This document shows, piece by piece, positions 1 to 9,247 of a DNA stretch of 64,000 nucleotides (position 1 is the first letter of the stretch; each line of letters starts with the position of its first letter). The notes beneath the pieces are model-generated. The model saw only the letters and a program-made list of their open reading frames with translations. It made no database searches and was not told the DNA's origin. Location of the stretch: positions 502,354-566,353 of the forward strand of contig NZ_MUIN01000011.1 of the NCBI RefSeq assembly GCF_002080045.1, written 5' to 3'. This stretch comes from Pseudomonas sp. Bc-h (GTDB lineage: Bacteria; Pseudomonadota; Gammaproteobacteria; Pseudomonadales; Pseudomonadaceae). Both the position numbers and the translations under genes were made by a program.

Positions 1-174
1 CGCGCCAATGGTTACAGCGAACTGGAAATCGCCCAGAAACGCAGCGCCATCGAAAACGTGATGAAACCCGACAGCTTGGACCAGCATCGCGAACGGCTGC
101 TCGCAGCGGGGTTCTCCAGGGTCGTGCCCTGGTTCCAGTGCCTTAACTTCGCCTCTCTGATTGCCCTGCCATGA
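1..174 (+). CDS. cmoA: tRNA (carboxy-S-adenosylmethionine synthase) CmoA, C-terminal fragment
   Basis: Only the last 57 codons are in the window; the gene starts before base 1. The reading frame ends ...PWFQCLNFASLIALP and matches the C-terminal end of CmoA, which makes carboxy-S-adenosyl-L-methionine from SAM and prephenate for modification of tRNA uridine-34. Its TGA (172-174) overlaps the ATG of cmoB (171-173) by four bases as ATGA, the usual arrangement for the coupled cmoAB pair. The identification rests on this short tail and on the neighbour. Confidence 0.85.
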   Translation, partial: RANGYSELEIAQKRSAIENVMKPDSLDQHRERLLAAGFSRVVPWFQCLNFASLIALP

Positions 175-1130
175 TTGATCTAGCCCCATTGGTCCGCCGT
201 CTGGCGGGCACCCCCCTGCATGCCTGGGCCCAAGGCCTGCAGGCGCAACTCGACGCGAAGATGGAAAAAGGCCACGGCGACCTTGAGCGCTGGCAAGGTG
301 CACTGAATTCGCTGCCCCAGCTGGTGCCCAGCCGTGTCGAACTCAAGGACGACTTCATCCTCGATGCCGATTGCGACGACGCCACGCGTGAGCAGACCCG
401 CGCCGCGCTGATGGGCCTGTCACCTTGGCGCAAGGGGCCGTTCGATGTGTTCGGCGTGCACGTCGACACCGAATGGCGTTCGGACTGGAAATGGTCGCGA
501 GTTGCCCCGCATCTGGATTTGAAGGGCAAGCGTGTGCTGGATGTCGGCTGCGGCAATGGCTATTACCAATGGCGCATGCTCGGCGCCGGTGCAGACAGCG
601 TCATCGGTGTCGACCCCAACTGGCTGTTCTTCTGCCAGTTCCAGGCGATGCAACGATACCTGCCCGACCTGCCAGCGTGGCATCTGCCGTTCACTCTGGA
701 AGACCTTCCGGCGCGGCTGGAAGGCTTCGACACCGTGTTTTCCATGGGCGTGCTGTATCACCGCAAATCGCCGATCGATCACTTGTTGGCGTTGAAAGAC
801 TGCCTGGTGAAAGGTGGCGAGCTGGTGCTGGAAACCATGGTGGTGGAAGGCGATGTGCATCAGGTGCTGGTACCTGAAGATCGCTACTCGCAGATGCGCA
901 ACGTGTGGTTCTTGCCATCTGTGCCTGCGCTGGAGCTGTGGCTGCGCCGTGCAGGTTTTGTTGATGTGCGTTGCGTGGATGTCAGCACGACGACGGTCGA
1001 AGAACAACGCGGCACCGAGTGGATGCGTTATCAGTCGCTGAGCGATTTCCTCGATCCAGACGATCACAGCAAGACCGTGGAAGGACTGCCTGCCCCGCGC
1101 CGCGCCGTTATCGTCGGCCGCAAGGCGTAA
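171..1130 (+). CDS. cmoB: tRNA U34 carboxymethyltransferase CmoB
   Basis: 319 aa, close to the 323 aa of the E. coli protein. CmoB transfers the carboxymethyl group of carboxy-SAM to 5-hydroxyuridine at the wobble position of tRNA, giving cmo5U, which widens codon reading. A class I methyltransferase fold is visible: the SAM-binding loop VLDVGCGNGYY lies near residues 122-132, followed by GVDP, and VFSMGVLYHRKSP lies near residue 190. The ATG overlaps the stop of cmoA, so the two are probably translationally coupled. Confidence 0.95.
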   Translation: MIDLAPLVRRLAGTPLHAWAQGLQAQLDAKMEKGHGDLERWQGALNSLPQLVPSRVELKDDFILDADCDDATREQTRAALMGLSPWRKGPFDVFGVHVDTEWRSDWKWSRVAPHLDLKGKRVLDVGCGNGYYQWRMLGAGADSVIGVDPNWLFFCQFQAMQRYLPDLPAWHLPFTLEDLPARLEGFDTVFSMGVLYHRKSPIDHLLALKDCLVKGGELVLETMVVEGDVHQVLVPEDRYSQMRNVWFLPSVPALELWLRRAGFVDVRCVDVSTTTVEEQRGTEWMRYQSLSDFLDPDDHSKTVEGLPAPRRAVIVGRKA

Positions 1131-1205
1131 GCCAGGCCCTGGTTGCGCAACTGACACTTGATCGTCACACGCGGAGCATGGGAACGATCACATTACCCTT
1201 TAGCA

Positions 1206-1268
1206 GTCCGGCCCGCCGTCGGCAGCGGACTTGAGAACGCTACCGCCGGCAAGCCGGACCGCTACAGG
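1206..1268. repeat. REP-type palindrome, family A
   Basis: Between the convergent cmoB and pdxJ. The right part reads CGCCGGCAAGCCGGACCGC and pairs with the left part beginning GTCCGGC. The same CTGTAGC...GCCGGC core recurs near 23198, 39485 and 58891, so this is a dispersed extragenic palindrome. No T-run follows it, but it may still act as a bidirectional 3'-end structure. Confidence 0.75.
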
Positions 1269-1274
1269 CAATGG

Positions 1275-2021
1275 TTATCCCTTCAGCGCCGCCGCCAGAA
1301 TCAACGCTTTCATCTCGGACACTGCCGACTTCAAGCCTACGAACAGCGCGTGAGCTACTAGAGCATGGCCAATGTTCAGTTCGTTGATGCCCTTGATTGC
1401 GGCGACCGCTTCAACGTTGTGGTAATGCAAACCGTGACCGGCGTTGACGATCAGCCCCTGCTGGATGCCGAAAGCTACGCCATCGGCGATCCGCTTCAGC
1501 TCTTCAGCGACATCGGTCGGGGTCTCAGCGTCGGCATAACGGCCGGTGTGCAGCTCAATCGCAGGCGCACCCACACGCGCCGAGGCCTCGATCTGGCGTT
1601 CATCGGCATCAATGAACAGTGACACTTCGCTGCCAATGGCAGACAGACGCTCCACCGCGGCCTTGATCCGGGCTTCTTGACCTGCAACATCGAGACCGCC
1701 TTCGGTGGTCAGTTCCTGACGGGTCTCCGGAACTAGGCAAATGTGCGCCGGACGAATGCGCTCGGCGAACGCCATCATCTCTTCGGTGACACCCATTTCG
1801 AAATTCATGCGGGTCTGCAGCACATCCTTGAGCAGCAGCACATCGCGCTCCTGGATGTGACGGCGGTCTTCGCGCAAGTGCACGGTAATGCCATCGGCGC
1901 CCGCCTCTTCTGCGTCCAGCGCAGCTTTTACCGGATCGGGGTAGCGGGTGCCGCGAGCCTGGCGCAGGGTCGCCACGTGGTCGATGTTCACGCCGAGCAG
2001 AATGCGGGTGCTGTGGGTCAC
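1275..2021 (-). CDS. pdxJ: pyridoxine 5'-phosphate synthase PdxJ
   Basis: 248 aa from the chosen start. PdxJ condenses 1-deoxy-D-xylulose 5-phosphate with 3-amino-2-oxopropyl phosphate to give pyridoxine 5'-phosphate, the ring-closing step of de novo vitamin B6 synthesis. Family hallmarks are LLGVNIDHVATLRQARGT at the N-terminus, TVHLREDRRHI, and ELHTGRYAD and GLIVNAGHGLHY further on. The start is GTG at 2021-2019: it places VTHSTRILLGVNID as in other pseudomonads and has a good ribosome site (CAGGAGAAC) just upstream. An in-frame ATG at 2063 would add 14 residues not typical of the family. Last gene of the lepA-to-pdxJ cluster. Confidence 0.95.
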   Translation of the reverse strand: MTHSTRILLGVNIDHVATLRQARGTRYPDPVKAALDAEEAGADGITVHLREDRRHIQERDVLLLKDVLQTRMNFEMGVTEEMMAFAERIRPAHICLVPETRQELTTEGGLDVAGQEARIKAAVERLSAIGSEVSLFIDADERQIEASARVGAPAIELHTGRYADAETPTDVAEELKRIADGVAFGIQQGLIVNAGHGLHYHNVEAVAAIKGINELNIGHALVAHALFVGLKSAVSEMKALILAAALKG

Positions 2022-2068
2022 TTTGTTCTCCTGAAAACTTGGTCTGCCGGGCGTCATGGACACTCCGG

Positions 2069-2758
2069 TCAGGGCTTACGAAACAATTCTCGGCTCACCA
2101 GCGGGCGGCCACCCAGGTGCACCGCCAGCGCCTGACGCATCAGACGCTTGGCCGCTGACAACGCACCAGGGGCGCTCCAGTCGGCTTCGGACATCGCCAG
2201 CAATTCGGCGCCCTGAAACAAGCCGGGCTGCAACAGATATACCCGTTCGAGCCCCGCGTCCACCTGTAGGCGATACATGCCATCGGCTGCCAGTGCCTCG
2301 CCATTGATGTCTGCGTCGAGGGCAAAACCGTAACCCAAGTCGTCCAGCAGGCGCCACTCGAAAGATCGCAAAAGTGGTTCGAGCGCTCGCTTTTCGGCCA
2401 GCGCCGCCAGCGTCGCGGCATAGTGATCGAATACACCGGGATGAGGGTCTTCGGCAGGCAGCAGGCGAATCAGCAGTTCGTTGAGGTAAAGGCCACTGAA
2501 CAGCGCCTCACCCTCCAGCCAGGCCGCGATGCCGGCGCTTTCCATACGCCCGACATTCTTCAATTCCCCCCGCCCGCGAAACTCGACATCCAGCGGCACG
2601 AACGGACGCGCCAGCGACCCTGCCTTGCCCCGCGCGCTGCGCAGAACAGCCCGCAAACGGCCTTGAGGTGTCAGAAAATCGACCAGCGCGCTGTTCTCGC
2701 GATATGCCCTGCTGTGCAGAACGTACGCAAGCTGGCTGGCAGGAGGGGTCTGGGACAT
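2069..2758 (-). CDS. recO: DNA repair protein RecO
   Basis: 229 aa. RecO works with RecF and RecR to load RecA onto SSB-coated single-stranded DNA during gap repair. The N-terminal OB-fold carries the typical AYVLHSRAYRENSALVDFLTPQ and GRLRAVLRSARG segments, and the helical C-terminal half starts near GLYLNELLIRLLP. The family's Cys zinc motif is absent, as is common in gammaproteobacteria. It lies between era and pdxJ, its normal place; a REP palindrome pair separates it from era. Confidence 0.93.
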   Translation of the reverse strand: MSQTPPASQLAYVLHSRAYRENSALVDFLTPQGRLRAVLRSARGKAGSLARPFVPLDVEFRGRGELKNVGRMESAGIAAWLEGEALFSGLYLNELLIRLLPAEDPHPGVFDHYAATLAALAEKRALEPLLRSFEWRLLDDLGYGFALDADINGEALAADGMYRLQVDAGLERVYLLQPGLFQGAELLAMSEADWSAPGALSAAKRLMRQALAVHLGGRPLVSRELFRKP

Positions 2759-2804
2759 TTATCTCTCAATGACGAAACACGGTTTACCAGCCACCTCAAA
2801 CCAT

Positions 2805-2894
2805 TGTGGGAGGGAGCTTGCTCGCGAATAGGCTGTCCCAATCAACATCAATGTTGAATGTCACATCCCCTTCGCGAGCAAGCTCCCTCCCACA
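2805..2894. repeat. REP doublet (REPIN-like), family B
   Basis: Two perfect 24-bp arms in opposite orientation, 2805-2828 and 2871-2894, with core GAGGGAGCTTGCTCGCGAA, separated by 42 bp that contain a smaller palindrome (TCAACAT-CA-ATGTTGA). This is the abundant P. fluorescens-type extragenic palindrome. It lies in the era-recO gap and could form a long hairpin in the operon transcript. A degraded copy sits inside the carboxylase gene near 32869. Confidence 0.9.
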
Positions 2895-2919
2895 GAAGGT
2901 CGGTGTATCAACCGAAGTC

Positions 2920-3822
2920 TTACAGGTCGCCGTAGCCCAACGAACGCAGGGCGCGCTCGTCATCGGACCAGCCGCCTTTGACCTTGACCCACAGATTGAG
3001 CATGACCTTGGAGTCGAACAGCACTTCCATGTCACGGCGCGCGTCGGAACCGATGCGCTTGATGCGCTCGCCCTTGTCGCCAATGATGATTTTCTTCTGG
3101 CCGTCACGCTCGACGAGGATCAAGGCATGAATGTGCAAGGTCTTGCCCTGTTGCTTGAACTCTTCGATTTCGACGGTGATCTGGTACGGGAGCTCAGCGC
3201 CCAGCTGGCGCATGATCTTCTCGCGAACCAGTTCGGCGGCCAGGAAACGGCTGCTGCGGTCGGTGATCTGGTCTTCAGGGAAGAAATGATCGTTTTCCGG
3301 CAGATGCTCGGCGATCACCTTCTCCAGTGCTTCGAGGTTATGCCCCTGCTGCGCCGAAATCGGAATGATCTGCGCATTCGGCAGTTGTTCCTGCAGCCAG
3401 GACAGATGCGGCATCAGGTCAGACTTGTCCTCGATGCGATCAGTCTTGTTCAGTGCGACGATCAGCGGCCCGGTCACGTACTGAACGCGCTCCAGGACCA
3501 TCTGGTCTTCGTCGGTCCACTTGGTGCGGTCCACCACGAAGATCACCACGTCGACGTCTTTCAACGCAGCCGACGCGGTCTTGTTCATGTAGCGGTTCAG
3601 CGCCTTGTCACTGCCCTTGTGCATACCGGGGGTGTCGACGTAGATCGCCTGCACGGCGCCTTCGGTCTTGATGCCCAGCATGTTGTGGCGAGTGGTTTGC
3701 GGCTTGCGCGAGGTGATCGCGAGTTTCTGGCCAAGGATGTGGTTCAGCAGCGTCGACTTGCCCACGTTTGGCCGGCCAACGATGGCGACATAGCCACAGC
3801 GTGTTGCAGTTGAATCAGTCAT
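2920..3822 (-). CDS. era: GTPase Era
   Basis: 300 aa, the usual length. Era is an essential GTPase that binds the 3' end of 16S rRNA and helps 30S subunit maturation. The G1 loop GRPNVGKST is near residues 16-24, the G3 motif DTPGMHK follows, and the G4 motif NKTD is present. The C-terminal KH domain is marked by VERDGQKKIIIGDKGERIKRIG. The start is ATG 3822, overlapping the rnc stop by 8 bp; an upstream in-frame codon at 3837 would add five residues not expected in the family. rnc-era coupling is conserved in many bacteria. Confidence 0.97.
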   Translation of the reverse strand: MTDSTATRCGYVAIVGRPNVGKSTLLNHILGQKLAITSRKPQTTRHNMLGIKTEGAVQAIYVDTPGMHKGSDKALNRYMNKTASAALKDVDVVIFVVDRTKWTDEDQMVLERVQYVTGPLIVALNKTDRIEDKSDLMPHLSWLQEQLPNAQIIPISAQQGHNLEALEKVIAEHLPENDHFFPEDQITDRSSRFLAAELVREKIMRQLGAELPYQITVEIEEFKQQGKTLHIHALILVERDGQKKIIIGDKGERIKRIGSDARRDMEVLFDSKVMLNLWVKVKGGWSDDERALRSLGYGDL

Positions 3823-4504
3823 TGCCGTTCTCCACACCCAGGGCGATAAGGGCTGCGGCCGCGGCTACCTGTTCGGCAATGCGACGGCTGACACCTTGTC
3901 CCCGGCTTTTTTCGTTCAATAGGGTGATCTCGCATTCGACGAAAAAGGTTCGGCAATGCGGTTCGCCCTGAATGTCCACCACTTCGTAGCGCGGCAATTC
4001 ACAGGCGCGGGACTGCAGGAATTCCTGCAACCGGGTTTTCGGGTCCTTGTTGGTGTCGACCAGCGTCAGGCTGTCGAACTCGCTGGCAAGCCAGGCAAGC
4101 ACCCGCTCACGGGCCATGTCCATGCCCGAATCCAGATAGATCGCGCCAATCAGGGCCTCAAGCGCATCCGCCAGAATCGACTCACGACGGAAGCCACCGC
4201 TTTTCAGCTCGCCCGAACCCAGTCGCAGGTATTCACCCAGATCGAAACCGCGAGCCAGCAAGGCCAGGGTCTCGCCCTTCACCAGGCGCGCGCGCAGACG
4301 CGAGAGTTGGCCTTCGCGAGCCTGAGGAAAACGCTCGAACAGCGCCTCGCCAGCCACGAAGTTGAGAATGGCATCACCGAGGAATTCCAGACGCTCGTTG
4401 TTGCGTCCGGCAAAACTGCGGTGAGTCAGGGCCAGAACCATCAGTTCCTGATCCTTGAAGGTATAGCCGAGCTGACGCTCCAGGCGACTCAATGACACGC
4501 TCAC
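3815..4504 (-). CDS. rnc: ribonuclease III
   Basis: 229 aa. RNase III cleaves double-stranded RNA, including the 30S rRNA precursor, and tunes many mRNAs. The signature NERLEFLGDAILNF is near residues 36-49, and the second catalytic stretch ADALEALIGAIYLDSG is near 112-127. The C-terminal double-stranded-RNA-binding domain starts at about DPKTRLQEFLQ. It overlaps era by 8 bp and the upstream DUF4845 gene by 4 bp, indicating translational coupling. Confidence 0.97.
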   Translation of the reverse strand: MSVSLSRLERQLGYTFKDQELMVLALTHRSFAGRNNERLEFLGDAILNFVAGEALFERFPQAREGQLSRLRARLVKGETLALLARGFDLGEYLRLGSGELKSGGFRRESILADALEALIGAIYLDSGMDMARERVLAWLASEFDSLTLVDTNKDPKTRLQEFLQSRACELPRYEVVDIQGEPHCRTFFVECEITLLNEKSRGQGVSRRIAEQVAAAAALIALGVENGND

Positions 4505-4878
4505 GGTTTACCCACGCTGAATTCGTGGTCGAACTTGACCACCAGATCGATGTTCTGGATCAGTGGCTCACGATTCTCGTATTTCAAATGGGCGAGGAAC
4601 CTGTTGTTCTCCGTCGTCACACTTAACGCCTTGTTCAAATCCAAATCCCGAATGTTATTGACCTGCATGCCTTTGGCGACGTAATCGTAGAACTCGCGGC
4701 TGTTGCTTATTTCAGCGGTCTTGTCCGTGCCAGCGGCTTCGATGATTTTCTTCATCGACATGTAATCGAGGTAATGCGGCACCACTTTGGCTGCGGTACT
4801 CGCGGCAAATGCAAGAACGGCCAGCAACACCAGCCATCCAATGAACGACAAGCCTTTTTGCGAACCGGCAACTGTCAT
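4501..4878 (-). CDS. DUF4845 family membrane protein
   Basis: 125 aa. A single N-terminal membrane segment (GLSFIGWLVLLAVLAFAAS) is followed by a soluble domain that probably faces the periplasm. Proteins of this family regularly sit between lepB and rnc in pseudomonads; their role is not known. The start is ATG 4878, which has GAGGG five bases upstream; an in-frame TTG at 4890 is less likely. The 3' end overlaps rnc by four bases. The lepB neighbour suggests an envelope-linked job, but that is inference only. Confidence 0.85.
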   Translation of the reverse strand: MTVAGSQKGLSFIGWLVLLAVLAFAASTAAKVVPHYLDYMSMKKIIEAAGTDKTAEISNSREFYDYVAKGMQVNNIRDLDLNKALSVTTENNRFLAHLKYENREPLIQNIDLVVKFDHEFSVGKP

Positions 4879-4981
4879 GTGTGCCCTCAAGAATAGTCCG
4901 TCCCTGCTGTCTGCAAGGTGAACCCTGCAGCATAGCCCGCCGAAATGACATACGGCGCTGTATCACACAGCGCCGCATCGG

Positions 4982-5836
4982 TTACTTGATCAACCCGACT
5001 CGCGAGAAGTTCGGCAAGTGGCTCAGCTTCGGCTCCGGCCAGCTCATCCATACGGCGAAGGCCTTGCCGACGATGTTCCTGTCGGGAACCATGCCCAGCT
5101 CGTCCTTGGGAATATTGGGATCATCCCAGTAACGGCTGTCGTTGGAGTTGTCGCGGTTGTCACCCATCATGAAGTAGTGACCGGCCGGAACCGTCCACTC
5201 ATGGTCAGGCGGTGCGCGGTAGCGGCTCATTTCCTGACGGATCTGATGCTGGACTTCGCCGAGTTTCTCGTCATACAGCTCGGCGCTGCCCAGTGTGCCC
5301 GGCTCCGAGCCGATCAGTTGCTTGGCGACCAGTTGTCCGTTGATGAACAGCTGTTTGTCATTGGTGTAGCGAATGACATCGCCCGGCAGACCTACGACAC
5401 GCTTGATGTAGTTGACGTTAGGGTCACTTGGGTAGCGAAACACCATCACGTCGCCCCGCTGCGGATCGCCCACCGGAATGACCTTCATGTCGATCACCGG
5501 CAGACGGATACCATAGGAAAACTTGTTCACCAGGATGAAGTCGCCTACATCCAGTGTTGGTTTCATCGAGCCCGACGGAATCTGGAACGGCTCAACCAGG
5601 AACGAACGCAGCACCAATACGATGAACAGCACTGGAAAGAACGACTTGCCGTATTCAACCAGCAGAGGTTCCTTGTTCAGTTGCTCGACGACAGCGACAT
5701 CCGGCTGGCTCACGCTGCCCTGATAATTCGCTATCGCAGTCCGCCGACGCGGCGCCAGTATGATCAGATCGAACAAGGCCAGCAGACCGCAGACGAACAC
5801 GGCGATGACCAACAACAGCGGGAAATTTAGTGACAT
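4982..5836 (-). CDS. lepB: signal peptidase I
   Basis: 284 aa. LepB is the inner-membrane Ser/Lys protease that removes signal peptides of exported proteins. Two hydrophobic N-terminal segments are visible (residues about 4-28 and 65-80). The catalytic serine is in IPSGSM (Ser90) and the general-base lysine is in NYIKRVVGLPGD (Lys145), equivalent to Ser91 and Lys146 of E. coli. The C-terminal GDNRDNSNDSR box is present. It lies nine bases after lepA, so the two are very probably one transcript. Confidence 0.97.
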   Translation of the reverse strand: MSLNFPLLLVIAVFVCGLLALFDLIILAPRRRTAIANYQGSVSQPDVAVVEQLNKEPLLVEYGKSFFPVLFIVLVLRSFLVEPFQIPSGSMKPTLDVGDFILVNKFSYGIRLPVIDMKVIPVGDPQRGDVMVFRYPSDPNVNYIKRVVGLPGDVIRYTNDKQLFINGQLVAKQLIGSEPGTLGSAELYDEKLGEVQHQIRQEMSRYRAPPDHEWTVPAGHYFMMGDNRDNSNDSRYWDDPNIPKDELGMVPDRNIVGKAFAVWMSWPEPKLSHLPNFSRVGLIK

Positions 5837-5845
5837 AGGGCCTGA

Positions 5846-7642
5846 CTATTCCAACCTGAGCACGGCAAGGAAGGCTTCTTGTGGAATTTCCACGTTGCCG
5901 ACCTGCTTCATGCGTTTTTTACCGGCCTTCTGCTTTTCAAGCAGCTTGCGCTTACGGCTGACGTCGCCACCGTAACATTTGGCCAGTACGTTCTTTCTGA
6001 GCGCCTTGACGGTTGTACGCGCGATAATCTGGCCGCCGATGGCTGCCTGGATTGCCACGTCGAACATCTGACGAGGAATCAGTTCTTTCATCTTTTCGGT
6101 CAACGCACGGCCCTTATAGGCCGCGTTGTCACGGTGCACGATCAAAGCCAGGGCATCGACCTTGTCGCCGTTGATCAGCACGTCCAGCTTCACCAGATTC
6201 GCCGATTGATAACGATCGAAATGATAGTCCAGCGACGCATAACCGCGACTGGTGGACTTCAGACGGTCGAAGAAGTCCAGCACCACTTCGTTCATCGGCA
6301 GATCGTAAGTCACCTGGACCTGAGTGCCGAGGAACAGCATGTCGTGCTGGATACCGCGTTTCTCGATGCACAGCGTAATGACGTTGCCCAGGTGCTCTTG
6401 AGGCACAAGGATGTTCGCGCGCACGATCGGCTCGCGCATATCCTCGATGGTCGAGAGGTCTGGCAGCTTCGACGGGTTGTCGACGTAAATGGTTTCACCG
6501 GTCTTGAGCAACAGCTCGAAGATTACGGTTGGCGCGGTGGTGATCAGGTCCAGGTCGTACTCGCGCTCCAGGCGCTCCTGAATGATCTCCATGTGCAGCA
6601 TGCCGAGGAAGCCGCAACGGAAGCCGAAGCCCAGTGCGTCGGAGCTTTCCGGGGTGTACTGCAACGAGGAATCGTTCAGCGTCAGCTTCTGCAACGCTTC
6701 GCGGAAATCTTCGAAGTCGTCGGAGCTGACCGGGAACAGACCGGCATACACCTGCGGTTGAATGCGTTTGAAACCAGGCAGGACTTCGACGTCCGGCGTG
6801 GTGCTCAAGGTCAGGGTGTCACCCACAGGCGCACCGTGAATGTCCTTGATGCCGGCGATGATGAAGCCCACTTCGCCCGCTTTGAGATCGGCGGTGGCGG
6901 TGTGCTTCGGGTTGAATACCCCGACGCTGTCGACCAGATGGATCTTGCCGGTGGACTTGACGAGGATCTTGTCGCCCTTCTTGACGCGGCCATGACGCAC
7001 CCGCACCAGGGACACAACGCCCAGGTAGTTGTCGAACCAGGAGTCGATGATCAGCGCTTGCAACGGGTCTTCGATGTTACCGGTCGGGGCCGGGATGGTC
7101 TTGACCAGACGTTCCAGCACCTCGTCGACGCCCATGCCGCTCTTGGCGCTACAGGCCACGGCGTCGGTGGCATCGATACCGATGATCTTCTCGATTTCTT
7201 CCTTGACGCGGTCCGGATCGGCCTGCGGCAAATCCATCTTGTTCAGGACTGGCATGACTTCCAGGCCCTGTTCAATGGCGGTATAGCAGTTGGCGACGGA
7301 CTGCGCCTCTACGCCCTGACCCGCATCGACCACCAGCAGCGCACCTTCACAGGCGGCCAGCGAGCGACTGACTTCATAGGTGAAGTCCACGTGGCCCGGG
7401 GTATCGATGAAGTTCAGTTGGTAGGTGATGCCGTCATTGGCCTTGTAATAAAGGGTGACGCTGTGGGCCTTGATCGTGATACCGCGCTCACGCTCCAGGT
7501 CCATGGAGTCAAGCACCTGCGCTTCCATTTCGCGCTCGGTGAGGCCACCGCACATTTGAATGAAACGGTCAGCCAGCGTCGACTTGCCATGGTCAATGTG
7601 GGCGATGATGGAGAAATTGCGGATATGACTCAAATCACTCAC
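5846..7642 (-). CDS. lepA: elongation factor 4 (LepA)
   Basis: 598 aa, the standard length. This is a translational GTPase related to EF-G that affects ribosome back-translocation and initiation. The N-terminus shows the P-loop AHIDHGKST, switch II in DTPGHVDF and the NKMDLP motif. The C-terminus has the LepA-specific domain, including CYGGDVSRKRKLLEKQKAGK. First gene of the lepA-lepB-DUF4845-rnc-era-recO-pdxJ cluster. Confidence 0.98.
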   Translation of the reverse strand: MSDLSHIRNFSIIAHIDHGKSTLADRFIQMCGGLTEREMEAQVLDSMDLERERGITIKAHSVTLYYKANDGITYQLNFIDTPGHVDFTYEVSRSLAACEGALLVVDAGQGVEAQSVANCYTAIEQGLEVMPVLNKMDLPQADPDRVKEEIEKIIGIDATDAVACSAKSGMGVDEVLERLVKTIPAPTGNIEDPLQALIIDSWFDNYLGVVSLVRVRHGRVKKGDKILVKSTGKIHLVDSVGVFNPKHTATADLKAGEVGFIIAGIKDIHGAPVGDTLTLSTTPDVEVLPGFKRIQPQVYAGLFPVSSDDFEDFREALQKLTLNDSSLQYTPESSDALGFGFRCGFLGMLHMEIIQERLEREYDLDLITTAPTVIFELLLKTGETIYVDNPSKLPDLSTIEDMREPIVRANILVPQEHLGNVITLCIEKRGIQHDMLFLGTQVQVTYDLPMNEVVLDFFDRLKSTSRGYASLDYHFDRYQSANLVKLDVLINGDKVDALALIVHRDNAAYKGRALTEKMKELIPRQMFDVAIQAAIGGQIIARTTVKALRKNVLAKCYGGDVSRKRKLLEKQKAGKKRMKQVGNVEIPQEAFLAVLRLE

Positions 7643-7766
7643 GGATCAACACTCGAAAAAGGTTGCAGGCAGACTGCCCGCCGAAAAATAGCCGGGAATT
7701 GTACCTGAAGGAAGGCTGGGGCGTCACGTTCACACGTCAAGCCTTGCAGCCACAAGCCCGTCGGGC

Positions 7767-7796
7767 ACAAAAAAGGAGCGGACGTGCCGCTCCTTT
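7767..7796 (-). terminator. Rho-independent terminator of mucD
   Basis: A 10-bp perfect stem (AAAGGAGCGG / CCGCTCCTTT) with a 5-nt loop. Read on the minus strand it ends in CCGCTCC followed by six T, 14 bases past the mucD stop codon. It ends the algU-mucD unit before lepA, which is transcribed in the same direction. Confidence 0.85.
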
Positions 7797-7810
7797 CCCG
7801 TCATGGCTGA

Positions 7811-9247
7811 TTATTCCGCCAGTTTGAAGGTGATGAACGTAGCGCGACCCTGACGCAGAACCCGCATCGACACCGAACGGTTCTTCGGCAGGCCTTTAGC
7901 CACTTCAGTGAACTGCTTGGCCGAGCTGATGGCTTGGTTGTTCAGGTGAGTGATCACGTCGCCAGTCTGCAGACCGATCAGCGAAGCCGGACCATCCTGT
8001 ACGTCCTTGATGACGACACCGCCTTTGAGGTCCAGCGACTTCATCTGCTCGGGCGTCAGATCGGTGACCGAAACGCCAAGGCGGTTGCTGTTACGCTCCA
8101 CACCCGAGTCAGTAGCGCCCATCTCTTCGCCTTCAGCTGGCAATGCGCCAACAGTCACGGTCAGCTTCTGACGCTTGCCATCACGGATCACTTCAAGCTC
8201 GGCCTTGCTGCCGTCCTTCAGGTTGCCGATCAGGTGCGGCAGATCAGCCGACATGACGATTGGCGTACCGTTAGCGCTGAGAATCACGTCGCCGACCTGC
8301 AGGCCGCCCTTGGCCGCAGGACCGTCCTCCAGAACCTGAGCCACCAGCGCACCCGCCGGTTTATCCAGACCGAACGACTCGGCAAGATCCTTGTTCACTT
8401 CCTGAATAACGACGCCCAACCAGCCGCGATTGACCTTGCCGTTGGACTTGAGCTGGTTGGCAACGTCCATCGCCACGTCGATAGGAATGGCGAACGACAG
8501 GCCCATGAAGCCACCGGAACGGGTGAAGATTTGCGAGTTGATGCCCACGACTTCGCCATCCATGTTGAACAGCGGACCACCGGAGTTACCCGGATTGATC
8601 GCTACGTCGGTCTGGATGAACGGCACGTAAGTATCGTTCGGCAGGCTTCGGCCCTTGGCGCTGACAATACCTTTGGTCACCGAATGGTCAAAACCGAACG
8701 GCGAACCGATCGCCAGTACCCATTCACCGACCTTGAGCTTGTCGGAGTTACCGAGCTTGACGGTTGGCAGATCCTTGCCATCGATCTTCAGGACCGCTAC
8801 GTCGGTGCGCGGATCAGTGCCGATCAGCTTGGCTTTCATTTCACTGCGGTCGGACAGGCGGACGAGAATTTCGTCGGCACCATCGATCACGTGATTGTTG
8901 GTCAGGATGAAGCCGTCAGCGGAGATGATAAACCCCGAACCGAGCGACTGCGCTTCGCGCTGACGATCGCCCTTGCCCGATCCAGGCGGACGCGAGCTTG
9001 GCGGCATGCTGCGCTCCAGAAACTCGCGCAACATGGGTGGCAACCCTTCCAGGTCAGGCATCTGCCCTTGAGCCACCGAACGATCCGGCAGTTTCTGGCG
9101 GGTACTGATGTTCACGACGGCCGGTGAGGCCTGTTCCACCAGTGTCGTGAAGTCCGGCAAGGCTTCCGCCTGCGCCGTGAGGGCCTGGCCAAGCATCAGC
9201 ACGGCGGCCATCCAGGACAGATAAGTTTTCAAGCGTGGTATCGACAT
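7811..9247 (-). CDS. mucD: periplasmic serine protease MucD (DegP/HtrA family)
   Basis: 478 aa. MucD degrades misfolded envelope proteins and restrains the AlgU response. A signal peptide ends near ALTAQA. The trypsin-like domain shows the triad: His in NNHVIDGAD, Asp in DPRTDVAVLKID, and Ser in NPGNSGGPLF. Two PDZ domains follow (GWLGVVIQEVN onward and LGVSVTDLTPEQ onward). The start is ATG 9247, with GGGAG five bases upstream and an immediate signal peptide; an in-frame codon at 9307 would put 20 residues before it. A 312-bp gap separates mucD from mucB, so it may have its own promoter. Confidence 0.95.
   Translation of the reverse strand: MSIPRLKTYLSWMAAVLMLGQALTAQAEALPDFTTLVEQASPAVVNISTRQKLPDRSVAQGQMPDLEGLPPMLREFLERSMPPSSRPPGSGKGDRQREAQSLGSGFIISADGFILTNNHVIDGADEILVRLSDRSEMKAKLIGTDPRTDVAVLKIDGKDLPTVKLGNSDKLKVGEWVLAIGSPFGFDHSVTKGIVSAKGRSLPNDTYVPFIQTDVAINPGNSGGPLFNMDGEVVGINSQIFTRSGGFMGLSFAIPIDVAMDVANQLKSNGKVNRGWLGVVIQEVNKDLAESFGLDKPAGALVAQVLEDGPAAKGGLQVGDVILSANGTPIVMSADLPHLIGNLKDGSKAELEVIRDGKRQKLTVTVGALPAEGEEMGATDSGVERNSNRLGVSVTDLTPEQMKSLDLKGGVVIKDVQDGPASLIGLQTGDVITHLNNQAISSAKQFTEVAKGLPKNRSVSMRVLRQGRATFITFKLAE

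Noticed and set aside
2022..2063. Longer PdxJ start at an upstream ATG
   Set aside because: The GTG at 2021 has the better ribosome site and gives the family N-terminus; the extra 14 residues are not typical.
5879..7708. 609-codon open frame on the plus strand
   Set aside because: It is the antisense of lepA, kept open by GC-rich codon bias; it has no family motifs and no ribosome site.
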